64,000 nucleotides of DNA from Flavihumibacter solisilvae (GCF_000814475.1 NZ_JSVC01000045.1:101172-165171), one strand, 5' to 3'; positions 48,460 to 57,859 are shown, counted from the stretch's first letter. Translations and numbers: made by a program. Notes: a model not told the origin generated them from the sequence alone.

Positions 48460-50037
48460 ATGCAACAAGTCATTACATTACAGGTTACACCGGCCGAAGC
48501 GGAAAACCCGGAGCACCTTTCAGCCTACATTGCCGCAACCGTTTCTGCAAAACGAACAGCTGTTAGCGGTTTTCATATATTAAAAAAGTCCATAGATGCA
48601 CGCGGCCGCCAGGTCCGCATCAACCTCACTTTAAGGGCATTCATTAATGAACCGTTCCACGATCGTACCGTACAACAGATCAGTTATCCGGATGTTTCAC
48701 GCGCTGATGAACAGGTGATCGTTGTGGGTGCCGGTCCCTGCGGATTATTTGCTGCACTGAGGCTGATCGAGAATGGCATCAGGCCGGTGATATTGGAAAG
48801 AGGTAAAGATGTACGGGCAAGGCGGCGTGACCTGGCCATGCTTAATAAAGAAGGAATAGTGAACGGTGAAAGCAATTACTGTTTCGGTGAAGGGGGGGCA
48901 GGTACTTACAGCGATGGTAAATTATATACCCGTTCAAACAAAAGAGGTAGTATTGACAGGATTCTGAACCTGTTCGTACAATTTGGTGCGGATGAAAGGA
49001 TATTATATGAAGCACATCCTCATATCGGCACCAACAAACTTCCGCAAATCATAACCGAAATGCGGCAGCAGATCACGAATAGTGGCGGAATCTTCCTTTT
49101 TGAACAGAAAGTGACGGCGCTGGAGATTGAAGGCGACCGCGTTACCGGTGTGCTAACGGCCGCAGGTAACCGATTTACCGGCAGCGCTGTTGTGCTGGCC
49201 ACCGGCCATTCTGCCCGCGACATCTTTGAACTGCTGCACCGGCAGAATGTCCTGATCCATGCAAAGCCCTTTGCGCTTGGCGTTCGCATCGAACACCCGC
49301 AGCAACTGATCGACAGTATCCAGTACCACAGTCCCGCCCGCAACGAACACCTGCCCCCCGCCTCCTACAGTCTTGTTCAGCAGGTGAATGGGACCGGCGT
49401 GTTCTCTTTTTGCATGTGTCCCGGTGGAATCATCGCGCCGGCAGCAACCAGCGAAGGAGAACTGGTTGTGAATGGATGGAGCCCATCGAAACGCAACAAC
49501 CCTTTCGCCAACTCGGGTATGGTGGTGTCAGTGGAAGAAAAAGATTATGGGGCGACTGACGGACCACTTGCAGCGATGAGATTTCAACAGCAGGTTGAAC
49601 AGAAAGCTTTCCAGGCTGGTGGCGGAAAGTTCGTTGCTCCCGCACTTCGCATGACCGACTTCGTTAACCGCCGCCTCTCTGCGGATCTTCCTTTATGCTC
49701 ATACCTTCCCGGACTTGCATCCGCTCCGCTTTGGGAAGTGCTGCCACAGTTCGTTTACAAGAGCCTCGCAGAAGCCTTTAAAATGTTCGGACAAAAAATG
49801 CGTGGCTATTATTCCGCCGACGCAGTTGTGGTAGCCACAGAGTCGAGGACTTCTTCTCCGGTAAGAATCCCCAGAGACCCGGAAACTCTGGAACATCCGC
49901 AGGTAAAAGGACTTTATCCCGCAGGGGAAGGTGCCGGATATGCTGGTGGCATTGTCAGCGCCGCAATGGATGGCGAAAAAATAGCCGGGGTAATTGTGGA
50001 TTATCTGAATGGCAGAAGTTTTATTAAAAAAATGTAA
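48460..50037 (+). CDS. FAD-dependent oxidoreductase (COG2509-type)
   Basis: This 525-residue cytosolic flavoprotein has a small N-terminal domain (1-80). The FAD motif GAGPCG (90-95) follows VIVV and continues LFAALRLIENGIRPVILERG. The conserved NYCFGEGGAGTYSDGKLYTR and the C-terminal LYPAGEGAGYAGGIVSAAMD are diagnostic of the group. These proteins are widespread but the substrate is not established. The gene stands divergent from the nucleotidase pair, and the ABC ATPase gene starts 62 bp after its stop. Confidence 0.93.
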   Translation: MQQVITLQVTPAEAENPEHLSAYIAATVSAKRTAVSGFHILKKSIDARGRQVRINLTLRAFINEPFHDRTVQQISYPDVSRADEQVIVVGAGPCGLFAALRLIENGIRPVILERGKDVRARRRDLAMLNKEGIVNGESNYCFGEGGAGTYSDGKLYTRSNKRGSIDRILNLFVQFGADERILYEAHPHIGTNKLPQIITEMRQQITNSGGIFLFEQKVTALEIEGDRVTGVLTAAGNRFTGSAVVLATGHSARDIFELLHRQNVLIHAKPFALGVRIEHPQQLIDSIQYHSPARNEHLPPASYSLVQQVNGTGVFSFCMCPGGIIAPAATSEGELVVNGWSPSKRNNPFANSGMVVSVEEKDYGATDGPLAAMRFQQQVEQKAFQAGGGKFVAPALRMTDFVNRRLSADLPLCSYLPGLASAPLWEVLPQFVYKSLAEAFKMFGQKMRGYYSADAVVVATESRTSSPVRIPRDPETLEHPQVKGLYPAGEGAGYAGGIVSAAMDGEKIAGVIVDYLNGRSFIKKM

Positions 50038-50098
50038 TATCCTTGCCGGATCAACGACTGATACAGCAAATTCCTTTCCTCAATTAATTCGACCTCAT

Positions 50099-51031
50099 AT
50101 GGCCTTACTTGAAGTTCAGCACCTTAAAAAATATTATGCTACCCAGAAAGCAGTGGATGATGTCAGCTTCTCCGTTCAGCCGGGCAGCATATTCGGACTT
50201 CTGGGCCCGAATGGTGCCGGTAAGACGACACTGCTGAGAATGATCACCGGTATTTTTTATCCTGATGAAGGCAATGTGCTGCTCGATGGCCGCCCATTCC
50301 AGGCTGAAACTGACATCCTGCGCATCGGTTATATGCCTGAAGAAAGAGGACTTTATAAAAAGATGAAGATCGGCGACCAGGCTGTATACCTCGCCCAACT
50401 GAAAGGATTGCCACGAGATAAGGCAATTGCAAAAGTGAAAGAGTGGTTCGAAAAATTCGAGATGCAAAGCTGGTGGTCGAAGAAGGTTGAAGACCTGAGT
50501 AAAGGGATGGGGCAAAAGCTTCAGTTCGTTACTACCGTGCTGCATGAGCCTGGTCTGATCATACTGGATGAACCATTCAGCGGCCTCGACCCTGTTAACT
50601 CCAACCTCATCAAGGAAGAGATCTTCAAGCTGGCGAAAGCAGGCAGCACCATCATCTTCAGTACACACCGGATGGAACAGGTGGAAGAGATCTGCGACCA
50701 GATCATCCTTATTAATAAAGGAAGAAAAATACTTGACGGTAAAGTTGATACAGTCAAGCAACAGTTTAAGGAAAACCTGTACCTGCTGCAAACCGACAGC
50801 GAACAGATACCGGTAACGCATGGCTTCACCATCAAGGAAAGGGATGGCCATGAGTGGATCATTCAACTGAATGAACAAACTTCCGTAAATGAGATGCTCA
50901 CACAACTCATCGCAAATAATGTAAACATCAAAGGTTTCAATGAAATCCTTCCTTCATTGAACGATATTTTCATCCGCCTGGTAAATGGCAGCCAGTCAGC
51001 AAGCAGGCAATTCCAACCCGTAACTGCCTAA
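50099..51031 (+). CDS. ABC transporter ATP-binding protein (NatA-like)
   Basis: This ATPase has 310 residues from the ATG at 50099; the longer frame from 50009 overlaps the upstream gene and is not conserved-looking. Walker A is GPNGAGKT (36-43), the signature is LSKGMGQKLQ, Walker B is LIILDEPFSGLDP, and the switch His is in FSTHRM. A C-terminal DUF4162-like extension of about 80 residues follows. It is the first of a pair with the ABC-2 permease at 51044 (12 bp gap), as in sodium or drug exporters of the NatAB type. Confidence 0.95.
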   Translation: MALLEVQHLKKYYATQKAVDDVSFSVQPGSIFGLLGPNGAGKTTLLRMITGIFYPDEGNVLLDGRPFQAETDILRIGYMPEERGLYKKMKIGDQAVYLAQLKGLPRDKAIAKVKEWFEKFEMQSWWSKKVEDLSKGMGQKLQFVTTVLHEPGLIILDEPFSGLDPVNSNLIKEEIFKLAKAGSTIIFSTHRMEQVEEICDQIILINKGRKILDGKVDTVKQQFKENLYLLQTDSEQIPVTHGFTIKERDGHEWIIQLNEQTSVNEMLTQLIANNVNIKGFNEILPSLNDIFIRLVNGSQSASRQFQPVTA

Positions 51032-51043
51032 AACCCGCCTACT

Positions 51044-52351
51044 ATGAACAAGACATATATTATTATACAAAGGGAATTCCTGAGCAGGGTACAGAAAAAG
51101 ACATTCGTATTGACAACCATCCTGCTGCCGCTCCTCATCTTTGGTTTTTATGCACTCATTATCTATTTCAGCGTAAAAGGGAATGATGACCTGAAAGTAG
51201 CAGTTGCAGACCACACGGGATTATTAAAGGACAAGCTGGAAAATTCGGAGTCCGTACAATTCACTTTCGTGGAGGAAAAAGATCCTGCTGTGTTGCAACA
51301 ATCACTGAAAGAACGCAAATACAACGGATATATCATTGTCCCTGCCGGCTTTACAGCACAAAAAGGAGATTCCCTTGTGTATGCCAGTAATTCCAATGTC
51401 GGGTTGATGACTAAGGAGAAGATAGAACGCCGGATCAACAAGGCCTACGAAAAAATCAGGCTGCAGCCACTGCTGGCACCTGGGGTGAGCATAAAAGCTG
51501 TTGACAGCACACGCGCGGAAATCGCATTGCAGGTTTCGAAAGAGGGCGGCAAAAGTGGAAGTACTGGTTTTGCATACGTGCTGGGTTTCGCCAGCGGCAT
51601 CCTGATCTATATGGTGTTGCTGATCTATGGTACCATGGTTATGCGGGGTGTAATGGAGGAGAAAACTAACCGAGTTGCAGAAGTAATGATAAGCAGTGTA
51701 AAACCCTACCAGCTGATGATGGGCAAGATCCTCGGAATTGGTGCCGTAGGAATTGTACAATTTTTCATCTGGGGTGTATTGATCATGGCATTGCAAATGC
51801 TGTTACCCCTGTTTTTCCCTGAGATGGTTGACCAGGCGATACAACAACAGGGCAGTATGCCTGCTATGACGAATGCTGCACAGCAGCCTGGAATGCTGCA
51901 GGAACTGACGAAAAACCTCAACAACACCAATATCGGAATGATCGCCGGACTCTTTATTCTATACTTCTTCGGTGGTTACCTCCTGTATTCGGCCCTTTTC
52001 GCTGCCGTTGGTTGCGCAGTAAACGAAGATCCGCAGGATGCCCAGCAACTTATGTTTCCGATAATGATGCCGATCATTTTTTCTTTCGTGATCATGACGC
52101 AGGCACTAAACAATCCGGATGGTGGTTTAGCTTTGTTCGGAAGCCTTTTCCCGCTCACTTCTCCGATCGTAATGATGGCCCGACTGCCGTATGGTGTACC
52201 CGGATGGCAAATTTTTCTGTCCATTGCCCTCCTTGCATTGGGATTCCTGGGAACCGCATGGCTTGCTGCACGCATTTACCGCACCGGCATTCTGATGTAT
52301 GGAAAGAAACCAACCTGGAAGGAAATGTGGAAGTGGGCTTTCACGAAGTGA
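51044..52351 (+). CDS. ABC-2-type permease (NatB-like)
   Basis: This 435-residue permease has an N-terminal helix (about 20-45), a large extracytoplasmic domain (about 45-175), and five or six C-terminal helices. The conserved MRGVMEEKTNRVAEVMISSV and KPYQLMMGKILGIGAVGIVQ link the first two of these, and NEDPQDAQQLMFPIMMPII follows. It pairs with the NatA-like ATPase immediately upstream. The substrate is unknown; NatAB of Bacillus exports sodium, but this branch is broad. Its stop overlaps the start of the next gene by one base. Confidence 0.94.
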   Translation: MNKTYIIIQREFLSRVQKKTFVLTTILLPLLIFGFYALIIYFSVKGNDDLKVAVADHTGLLKDKLENSESVQFTFVEEKDPAVLQQSLKERKYNGYIIVPAGFTAQKGDSLVYASNSNVGLMTKEKIERRINKAYEKIRLQPLLAPGVSIKAVDSTRAEIALQVSKEGGKSGSTGFAYVLGFASGILIYMVLLIYGTMVMRGVMEEKTNRVAEVMISSVKPYQLMMGKILGIGAVGIVQFFIWGVLIMALQMLLPLFFPEMVDQAIQQQGSMPAMTNAAQQPGMLQELTKNLNNTNIGMIAGLFILYFFGGYLLYSALFAAVGCAVNEDPQDAQQLMFPIMMPIIFSFVIMTQALNNPDGGLALFGSLFPLTSPIVMMARLPYGVPGWQIFLSIALLALGFLGTAWLAARIYRTGILMYGKKPTWKEMWKWAFTK

Positions 52352-52893
52352 TGATTATGTCTGCCCTTTATTTCATAGCCCTGGTTGCACCGGACGAGAT
52401 CGGTTTGAAAGTAAAAAGCTGGAAGCATTGGATGCGTGACAACTTTGGATGCAGGGCAGCCTTGCGATCACCGGCTCATATAACCCTGGTGCCACCATTC
52501 AGAATGACAGCGGATTCGGAAGGGAAATTGAAATCCCTGCTTAACCAATTTACCGCCACACAGGTTCCTTTTGAGATCACCCTCAATGGCTTCGATACGT
52601 TCAACAGGAAAGTCATCTTCGTACATGTTGAACATAACGCCGCATTGAGTGAATGTTATAATAAACTCAATCACTACCTGAGACAGGAGTTGCCCGGTTT
52701 GATTACTGTGGATACACGACCATATCATCCACACGTCACCATTGCTACGCGCGATATTCCGCAAGGGGCTTTCCGCAGCGCAATGGAACATTTTGAAACA
52801 CTTAGTTATACCGCGCTGATGCAAGCGGACAGAATCAGTTTATTGAAGCTTTCTCCCGCCAGGTGGGAAATTGTTCATGAATCACCCTTTTAA
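52351..52893 (+). CDS. 2'-5' RNA ligase / 2H phosphoesterase family protein
   Basis: This cytosolic protein has 180 residues from the ATG at 52351 (MIMSALYFIALVAPDEIG). The two catalytic HxTx motifs of the 2H superfamily are present: His43 in AHITLVPPF and His128 in YHPHVTIATRD. The length is normal for LigT-like proteins. Members act as 2',3'-cyclic phosphodiesterases or RNA ligases; which applies is unknown. A longer frame in the same phase (from 52012) overlaps the permease gene and is rejected. The start shares a base with the permease stop (TGATG), so translation is coupled. Confidence 0.92.
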   Translation: MIMSALYFIALVAPDEIGLKVKSWKHWMRDNFGCRAALRSPAHITLVPPFRMTADSEGKLKSLLNQFTATQVPFEITLNGFDTFNRKVIFVHVEHNAALSECYNKLNHYLRQELPGLITVDTRPYHPHVTIATRDIPQGAFRSAMEHFETLSYTALMQADRISLLKLSPARWEIVHESPF

Positions 52894-52951
52894 TCAGCAC
52901 TGCCCGGCCAGTTGTTAATTTTTCCTAAAGAAAATCTTTTGTGTGCATCAA

Positions 52952-52967
52952 TACGAAACGAATCGTA
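52952..52967. promoter_or_regulatory. Palindrome 1 upstream of the coiled-coil gene
   Basis: TACGA and TCGTA arms (52952-52956, 52963-52967) flank six bases. It lies 23 bp, centre to centre, from a second, longer palindrome and overlaps a -7-like TACATTTA (52966-52973), so a bound protein should block transcription. Confidence 0.55.
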
Positions 52968-52973
52968 CATTTA

Positions 52974-52991
52974 TTACGAAATCATTCGTAA
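52974..52991. promoter_or_regulatory. Palindrome 2 upstream of the coiled-coil gene
   Basis: A perfect inverted repeat, TTACGAA (52974-52980) and TTCGTAA (52985-52991), is separated by ATCA. Together with palindrome 1 it resembles the paired operators of BlaI/MecI-type repressors in architecture. Confidence 0.6.
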
Positions 52992-53007
52992 AAATAAAAC
53001 CTTCACT

Positions 53008-53955
53008 ATGTTCAGATTCGATCAACCCTCCAGAAAATGGCTGGCAATGGCTGCCCTGACGGCAATAACGGTTACAGGTATCAGTTGGACTGATACAATA
53101 GTGCATACAGCAGGATTAAATCACGATATATATTCTACGGACGGCTGTAGCGGCGATACAGTGCCGGGAACCAGGTCAAAAAAGTACAGGTCTTCCGAAC
53201 CTTCCTCGCTTGACGATCATATAAAGCAGTTGGAAAAAGCGCAGCTGGATTTGCAGCGCGAGCTGGGGGGCAAGGACTGGGACAAGATCGAAAGGGAAAT
53301 GGAAACAGCTCTTGCAAAGATCAATACCAAAGAAATGGAGGAACAGATAGCGAAGGCAATGAAGGAAGTGAACCTGGCAATGGATAAAATCAGGGATGAG
53401 CAGGTGATGCGCCAGCTGGACATGGAAAAGTTGCAGAAGGAAATGGAGATCGCCAAAGAAAAGATCCAGAAAGAATTTAAAAATGCAGATTGGGACAGGG
53501 AGATAAGGGCGGCCATGGAAGAAGCGAAAAAAGCCACCCGTGAAATGTCGAAGATCAATGAGCAGCAACTGAAGGCAGAACTGGACCGGGCGAAAGATGA
53601 GATGGCCAGGAACAAAGTGAATATTGAAAAAGAGATCGCACGTGCACGCGATGAGATGAAGAATAATAAGTTCCACATAAAGGAAAGCCTTGAAACCGCC
53701 CGCAGGCAGATCGACGCGACCAAGCTGGAATTCGAAGGATATAAAACGATGATCCTGTCAATGGAAAAAGAGGGAATCATCAAAGACCCGAAAAACTACC
53801 GCATTGAATACAATGATGGCAAGCTGACTGTAGACGGTAAACTGCAACCGGAGTCGGTTACTAACCGCTACAAAAAATACTTCTCCGGTAAAAAAACTGT
53901 CCTGGTAAACGAGAAGGACAAGTTTGATCTTGAGAAGGGTGATGAAAATGACTGA
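53008..53955 (+). CDS. Secreted or membrane-anchored coiled-coil protein
   Basis: This protein has 315 residues from the ATG at 53008. An N-terminal hydrophobic segment (about 10-28, WLAMAALTAITVTGISW) is followed by a short linker and a long heptad-rich helix (about 65-265) dominated by Lys, Glu, Met and Ala, with repeats such as DKIEREMETALAKINTKEME, EEQIAKAMKEVN and EIARARDEMKNNKFHIKESL. The C-terminus (DGKLTVDGKLQPESVTNRYK) resembles the C-terminal extracellular tail of Bacteroidota BlaR1/M56 proteins as I recall them. No peptidase domain is present. Two TACGA-type palindromes precede it. The function is unknown. Confidence 0.8.
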   Translation: MFRFDQPSRKWLAMAALTAITVTGISWTDTIVHTAGLNHDIYSTDGCSGDTVPGTRSKKYRSSEPSSLDDHIKQLEKAQLDLQRELGGKDWDKIEREMETALAKINTKEMEEQIAKAMKEVNLAMDKIRDEQVMRQLDMEKLQKEMEIAKEKIQKEFKNADWDREIRAAMEEAKKATREMSKINEQQLKAELDRAKDEMARNKVNIEKEIARARDEMKNNKFHIKESLETARRQIDATKLEFEGYKTMILSMEKEGIIKDPKNYRIEYNDGKLTVDGKLQPESVTNRYKKYFSGKKTVLVNEKDKFDLEKGDEND

Positions 53956-53983
53956 TCAAACCATTAAGACTTATCCTTGAAAA

Positions 53984-54017
53984 AAAAGGGCGCCCCTCAA
54001 TCGAAGGGCGCCCTTTT
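53984..54017. terminator. Bidirectional intrinsic terminator
   Basis: A 12-bp stem (AAAAGGGCGCCC at 53984-53995 with GGGCGCCCTTTT at 54006-54017) and a 10-nt loop lies between convergent genes, with A- and T-tracts on either side. Confidence 0.92.
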
Positions 54018-54044
54018 AAATATTTACTTTTTAAAATTACTTTC

Positions 54045-54458
54045 TTAAATGCTTTCGATCAACCTCAGCACCGGATGTTCCAGGTCATCGACCACTTCCC
54101 CATTCCGGTCTGATAAAATATCCACGTTCATTTTCAGGATCATCCCTTCCTTCAGTGAAACCTGTTCTTTCTTCAGGTTGCGATAGCCTTTTTTGTCAAA
54201 CTGTATAGAAAGGTCACCGGCTGGCAGTTGTTTTATTTTAAAGTAACCGGCTGCGTCTGTTGCAACTTCCTTACTTGGTCCGCCTTTTGAAGATGAGGCT
54301 GAAACTACGACGCCCGCAACAGGTTTTTTCGTAGCTGCATCAATAACATATCCATGCACCACGCCTTCGTTCTTGCTGGATTCGCCTCCTACGGCAAGCG
54401 CTGCATGTGATAACGCCATACATCCGATTAATGTAATAGTCGAGCGTAGATTTTTCAT
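54045..54458 (-). CDS. Carboxypeptidase-regulatory-like domain protein, secreted
   Basis: This 137-residue protein has a signal peptide (MKNLRSTITLIGCMALSHAALA, about 1-22) and one Ig-like carboxypeptidase-regulatory domain (about 35-113), beginning VHGYVIDAATKKPVAGVVVS and with FKIKQLPAGDLSIQFDKKGY. The C-terminal tail is acidic. Such stand-alone domains occur in Bacteroidota outer-envelope proteins and resemble the N-terminal extension of SusC; the function is unknown. It ends at the bidirectional terminator and starts 11 bp downstream of the nitronate monooxygenase gene stop, so an operon is likely. Confidence 0.85.
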   Translation of the reverse strand: MKNLRSTITLIGCMALSHAALAVGGESSKNEGVVHGYVIDAATKKPVAGVVVSASSSKGGPSKEVATDAAGYFKIKQLPAGDLSIQFDKKGYRNLKKEQVSLKEGMILKMNVDILSDRNGEVVDDLEHPVLRLIESI

Positions 54459-54468
54459 GTTGCCCTCG

Positions 54469-55419
54469 TTAGTGTTTTAGAAATGGAGTTTCCATAGCGC
54501 TTACGAACTCACTCCATAAATTTCGTAATATTTTCTCAGCCGGAAGAATATCTTTTACCAGGGAACTCACCTGGCCGATCTCCAGTTCACCTTCGTCGAG
54601 GTCGCCCTCAAACATTCCCTTTTTTGCCCTGGCTCTTCCCAGCAAGGTTCGAAGTTCGTCTTCGGATGCGCCTCGCTGTTCGGCTGCCAGGACTTCGGCA
54701 AAGAATTTATTTTTCATCAATCGAACTGGTACCAGCTTTTTCAAGCTCAACATAGTGTCGCCTTCTGCAGACTTCACCAATGCTGATTTGAAATTCGCAT
54801 GGCTCGATGCCTCTTCGCTGGCCACGAACCGCGTTCCTACCTGTACGCCTTCCGCCCCGAGTGCCATGGCTGCAAACATTTGCCTTCCTGTTGCAATTCC
54901 GCCTGCTGCGATCACCGGGATCTTTACCGCTGACGAAACCGCGGGAACCAGCACCATACTGGTGGTTTCTTCCCGCCCATTATGGCCGCCTGCTTCAAAG
55001 CCTTCAGCCACAACTGCATCACAACCTGCCGCTTCCGCCTTCATGGCAAACCTGCTGCTGCTTACCACGTGTACAACCCTGATTCCTTTCTCCTTTAAAA
55101 TGCCTGTCCACGCAGCCGGGTTGCCTGCCGATGTAAAAACAATCTTTACGTTTTCATCAATAATTATCTGGAAGACCTTATCGATATCCGGGTACATTAA
55201 GGGCACATTTACACCAAACGGCATAGCGGTAGCCTTATTGCATTTCCGGATATGTTCCAATAAGACATCAGGATACATGCTTCCGCTGCCTATAAGTCCC
55301 AATCCACCTGCATTACTTACCGCACTTGCCAATCGCCAGCCACTTGCCCAGACCATTCCTGCCTGTACAATCGGATATTTTACTCCCAGGAGCCGGGTAA
55401 CACGATTATCAAAATTCAT
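54469..55419 (-). CDS. Nitronate monooxygenase / FabK-like TIM-barrel flavoenzyme
   Basis: This 316-residue FMN enzyme is of the 2-nitropropane dioxygenase family. The N-terminal KYPIVQAGMVWASGWRLASA holds the family signature, with GGLGLIGSGSM, DAVVAEGFEAGGHNG (phosphate-binding region with the catalytic-type His in EAGGHNG), PVIAAGGIATGRQ and GAEGVQVGTRFVASEE. Members either oxidise nitronates or act as enoyl-ACP reductase (FabK); sequence alone does not decide here. It is cytosolic. The secreted regulatory-domain gene follows by 10 bp. Confidence 0.92.
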   Translation of the reverse strand: MNFDNRVTRLLGVKYPIVQAGMVWASGWRLASAVSNAGGLGLIGSGSMYPDVLLEHIRKCNKATAMPFGVNVPLMYPDIDKVFQIIIDENVKIVFTSAGNPAAWTGILKEKGIRVVHVVSSSRFAMKAEAAGCDAVVAEGFEAGGHNGREETTSMVLVPAVSSAVKIPVIAAGGIATGRQMFAAMALGAEGVQVGTRFVASEEASSHANFKSALVKSAEGDTMLSLKKLVPVRLMKNKFFAEVLAAEQRGASEDELRTLLGRARAKKGMFEGDLDEGELEIGQVSSLVKDILPAEKILRNLWSEFVSAMETPFLKH

Positions 55420-55466
55420 GATGGGTTTATATGGCGTTTAAGGTGAGTGGGTAAAATAGAAAGTCT

Positions 55467-56465
55467 CTATCTTTTGCCCAGGTCGATCTCGGTATTATCG
55501 CCGATGTTAAGGCTGCGGCTTTCACCACGCACTTCGGTGTCGGATCCAATCAGAGACTGGGTAAGCACAATATCCTTCAGATCAGAAAAGGCACCGATAA
55601 TGGAATCCTTGATAATGGAGTCGCTGATGGTCACACACTCCCCGATTGCCACATTGGGTCCGATAATACTATTTGAAATATCACAACCTGCCGCGATACT
55701 TACCGGAGGTACGATAATCGTATTCTCAAACTGATGATCGTCGGAAATGGTCTGGCCCATTTTCCTGAGGAGCGTTGCATTGCTTTCGAGAAGGGTTTCC
55801 TTCTTACCACAGTCAAACCAGTTCTGCACTTTGTATGACCTGATCTGGGATCCCTTGGTGATCATGCACTCAATGGCATCGGTAAGATTGAATTCACCAT
55901 AACTGGTGATATTTTGCTGCAGGTTGTTCTCGAGGCATTCGAACAGGGTTGTTGTTTCGCGGATGCGATAGATGCCTACGAGGGCCATATTAGATTTCGG
56001 GATCTGTGGCTTTTCGACCACCCGGGTAATGAGGCCTTCCTCATTGATCTCTGCCACACCAAAATCCCGCGGATCGTCAACCCGCTTCACGCACAACAGT
56101 GATTGTTCACTCTTTATAACAGAACGGACATCATATTCGCAGATACTGTCGCCCAGTACAATGATCACTTCGTCGTCCTGTACTACGTTGCGTGTCAGCG
56201 AGATAGCATGCCCGATACCCAGTCGTTCGTTCTGCTGAATAAAATGTGTCTGGAGGTGAGGGTACTTTTCTTTTACGAAGTCCTGGATTTTATCGCCCAG
56301 GTAACCGATGATGAAAATAAATTCATTAACGCCGGCTTCAACCAGCTGGTCAACTATAATTCCTAAAATTGATTTTCCTGCCAGGGGAATGAGTGCCTTT
56401 GGCTGAGTATAAGTATGCGGTCGCAGCTTAGTGCCTGCTCCTGCCACCGGGATAATCGCTTTCAT
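55467..56465 (-). CDS. Sugar-phosphate nucleotidyltransferase with left-handed beta-helix
   Basis: This enzyme has 332 residues from the ATG at 56465 (a TTG further upstream is possible). The N-terminal nucleotidyltransferase domain carries the signature AIIPVAGAGTKLRPHTYTQP and KALIPLAGKSILG, and continues with IVLGDSICEYDV and YGEFNLTDAIECMI. The C-terminal third has hexapeptide repeats (IVPPVSIAAGCDISNSIIGP, NVAIGECVTISDSIIKDSI). It should activate a sugar-1-phosphate to an NDP-sugar, resembling glucose-1-phosphate thymidylyltransferase (RmlA-long type). It stands divergent from glyA. Confidence 0.9.
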   Translation of the reverse strand: MKAIIPVAGAGTKLRPHTYTQPKALIPLAGKSILGIIVDQLVEAGVNEFIFIIGYLGDKIQDFVKEKYPHLQTHFIQQNERLGIGHAISLTRNVVQDDEVIIVLGDSICEYDVRSVIKSEQSLLCVKRVDDPRDFGVAEINEEGLITRVVEKPQIPKSNMALVGIYRIRETTTLFECLENNLQQNITSYGEFNLTDAIECMITKGSQIRSYKVQNWFDCGKKETLLESNATLLRKMGQTISDDHQFENTIIVPPVSIAAGCDISNSIIGPNVAIGECVTISDSIIKDSIIGAFSDLKDIVLTQSLIGSDTEVRGESRSLNIGDNTEIDLGKR

Positions 56466-56508
56466 ACTAGGCGTGAAAATAGGAAAAAACAATTACCGGC
56501 GGATGCCG

Positions 56509-56516
56509 TATTTTTG
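56509..56516 (+). promoter_or_regulatory. glyA -7 box
   Basis: TATTTTTG matches TAnnTTTG exactly and is followed by CGCC; it lies 17 bp before the glyA ATG. No -33 TTTG occurs at the usual spacing. Confidence 0.6.
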
Positions 56517-56533
56517 CGCCAAATTTTTAATAC

Positions 56534-57814
56534 ATGCAACAAGATGCTCTGGTCTTTGATCTCATCCGCAAGGAATTGGAAAGGCAACGTCACGGTATTG
56601 AACTCATTGCGTCTGAGAATTTTACTTCACTGCAGGTAATGCAGGCAATGGGAAGTGTGCTGACCAATAAATATGCGGAAGGATATCCCGGTCGCCGTTA
56701 CTATGGTGGCTGCGAGATTGTAGACCAGACAGAGCAGCTGGCAATTGACCGCATCAAGACCGCATTTGACTGCGAATATGCCAACGTGCAACCTCATAGT
56801 GGCGCGCAGGCAAATGCCGCCGTATTACTGGCGATCTTACAGCCGGGTGATAGGATCCTCGGGCTCGACCTCAGCATGGGTGGTCACCTGACCCACGGTT
56901 CTGCGGTAAACTTCTCCGGCAAACTGTACGAACCACATTTTTATGGCGTGGTAAAAGAGACCGGTCGTGTCGATTACGACATGCTTGAGAAGCAGGCCCG
57001 TGAAAAAAAGCCGAAACTTATCATTTGCGGAGCTTCCGCTTACAGCCGAGACTGGGATTATCCCCGCATCCGGAAAGTAGCTGACGAGATCGGTGCCTTT
57101 GTGATGTGCGATATGGCACACCCGGCCGGTCTGATTGCCAAGGGCCTGCTTAGCTCCCCCTTTGAGCATTGTCACTTTGTTACTTCAACTACACATAAAA
57201 CACTTCGCGGACCCCGCGGCGGAATTATCCTGATGAAGTCAGATTTTGAAAATCCCTTCGGACTTAAAGATCCAAAGGGAAATACCAGGCTGATGAGCAA
57301 CCTGCTTGATATGGCTGTTTTCCCGGGCATCCAGGGAGGCCCGCTTGAGCACGTGATCGCAGCTAAAGCTGTTGCCTTCGGAGAATTGCTGAGCGACAGC
57401 TTTACAAGCTACGCCAAACAAGTTATCACTAATGCACAGGCAATGTCGGCCGCTTTCGTTCAACGCGGTTACAACATCATCAGCCAGGGAACAGATAACC
57501 ACCTTATGCTGATCGACCTGCGTAATAAAGACATCAGCGGAAAGAAGGCAGAGCAGGTTCTTGGCAAAGCAGAGATCACCCTCAACAAGAATATGGTTCC
57601 TTTCGATGACAAGAGTGCGTTCGTTACCTCAGGCATCCGTGTGGGAGTACCGGCAATAACAAGCCGCGGCATGCAGGCGGAACATATGGAGTTTGTGGTC
57701 AATGCCATTGACACGGTGTTGATGAATGCCGATGACGAAGCCATCATTGCGAAAACGAGGAAGGAAGTAAATGATTTCATGGACCAGTTCCCGCTTTATC
57801 CTGAACTGGGCTAA
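56534..57814 (+). CDS. glyA: Serine hydroxymethyltransferase
   Basis: This 426-residue PLP enzyme interconverts serine and glycine with tetrahydrofolate in the cytosol. Recognisable blocks are [49 protein letters not shown], and the PLP-lysine segment [14 protein letters not shown] with Lys222. It ends as expected in [16 protein letters not shown]. It is divergent from the nucleotidyltransferase gene. The DUF4293 gene lies 45 bp downstream and is probably cotranscribed. Confidence 0.98.
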   Translation: MQQDALVFDLIRKELERQRHGIELIASENFTSLQVMQAMGSVLTNKYAEGYPGRRYYGGCEIVDQTEQLAIDRIKTAFDCEYANVQPHSGAQANAAVLLAILQPGDRILGLDLSMGGHLTHGSAVNFSGKLYEPHFYGVVKETGRVDYDMLEKQAREKKPKLIICGASAYSRDWDYPRIRKVADEIGAFVMCDMAHPAGLIAKGLLSSPFEHCHFVTSTTHKTLRGPRGGIILMKSDFENPFGLKDPKGNTRLMSNLLDMAVFPGIQGGPLEHVIAAKAVAFGELLSDSFTSYAKQVITNAQAMSAAFVQRGYNIISQGTDNHLMLIDLRNKDISGKKAEQVLGKAEITLNKNMVPFDDKSAFVTSGIRVGVPAITSRGMQAEHMEFVVNAIDTVLMNADDEAIIAKTRKEVNDFMDQFPLYPELG

Positions 57815-57859
57815 GCCATGACCCGTTATTTGTTTTATCTTTCTTTTTAAAGTAACTGT

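Noticed and set aside
50105..50905. Minus-strand ORF of 266 codons
   Set aside because: It mirrors the ABC ATPase gene, whose Walker and signature motifs are intact; the product shows no domain.
52012..52350. N-terminal extension of the 2H phosphoesterase frame
   Set aside because: It overlaps the C-terminal coding part of the ABC permease in another frame; the phosphoesterase domain starts right after the ATG at 52351.
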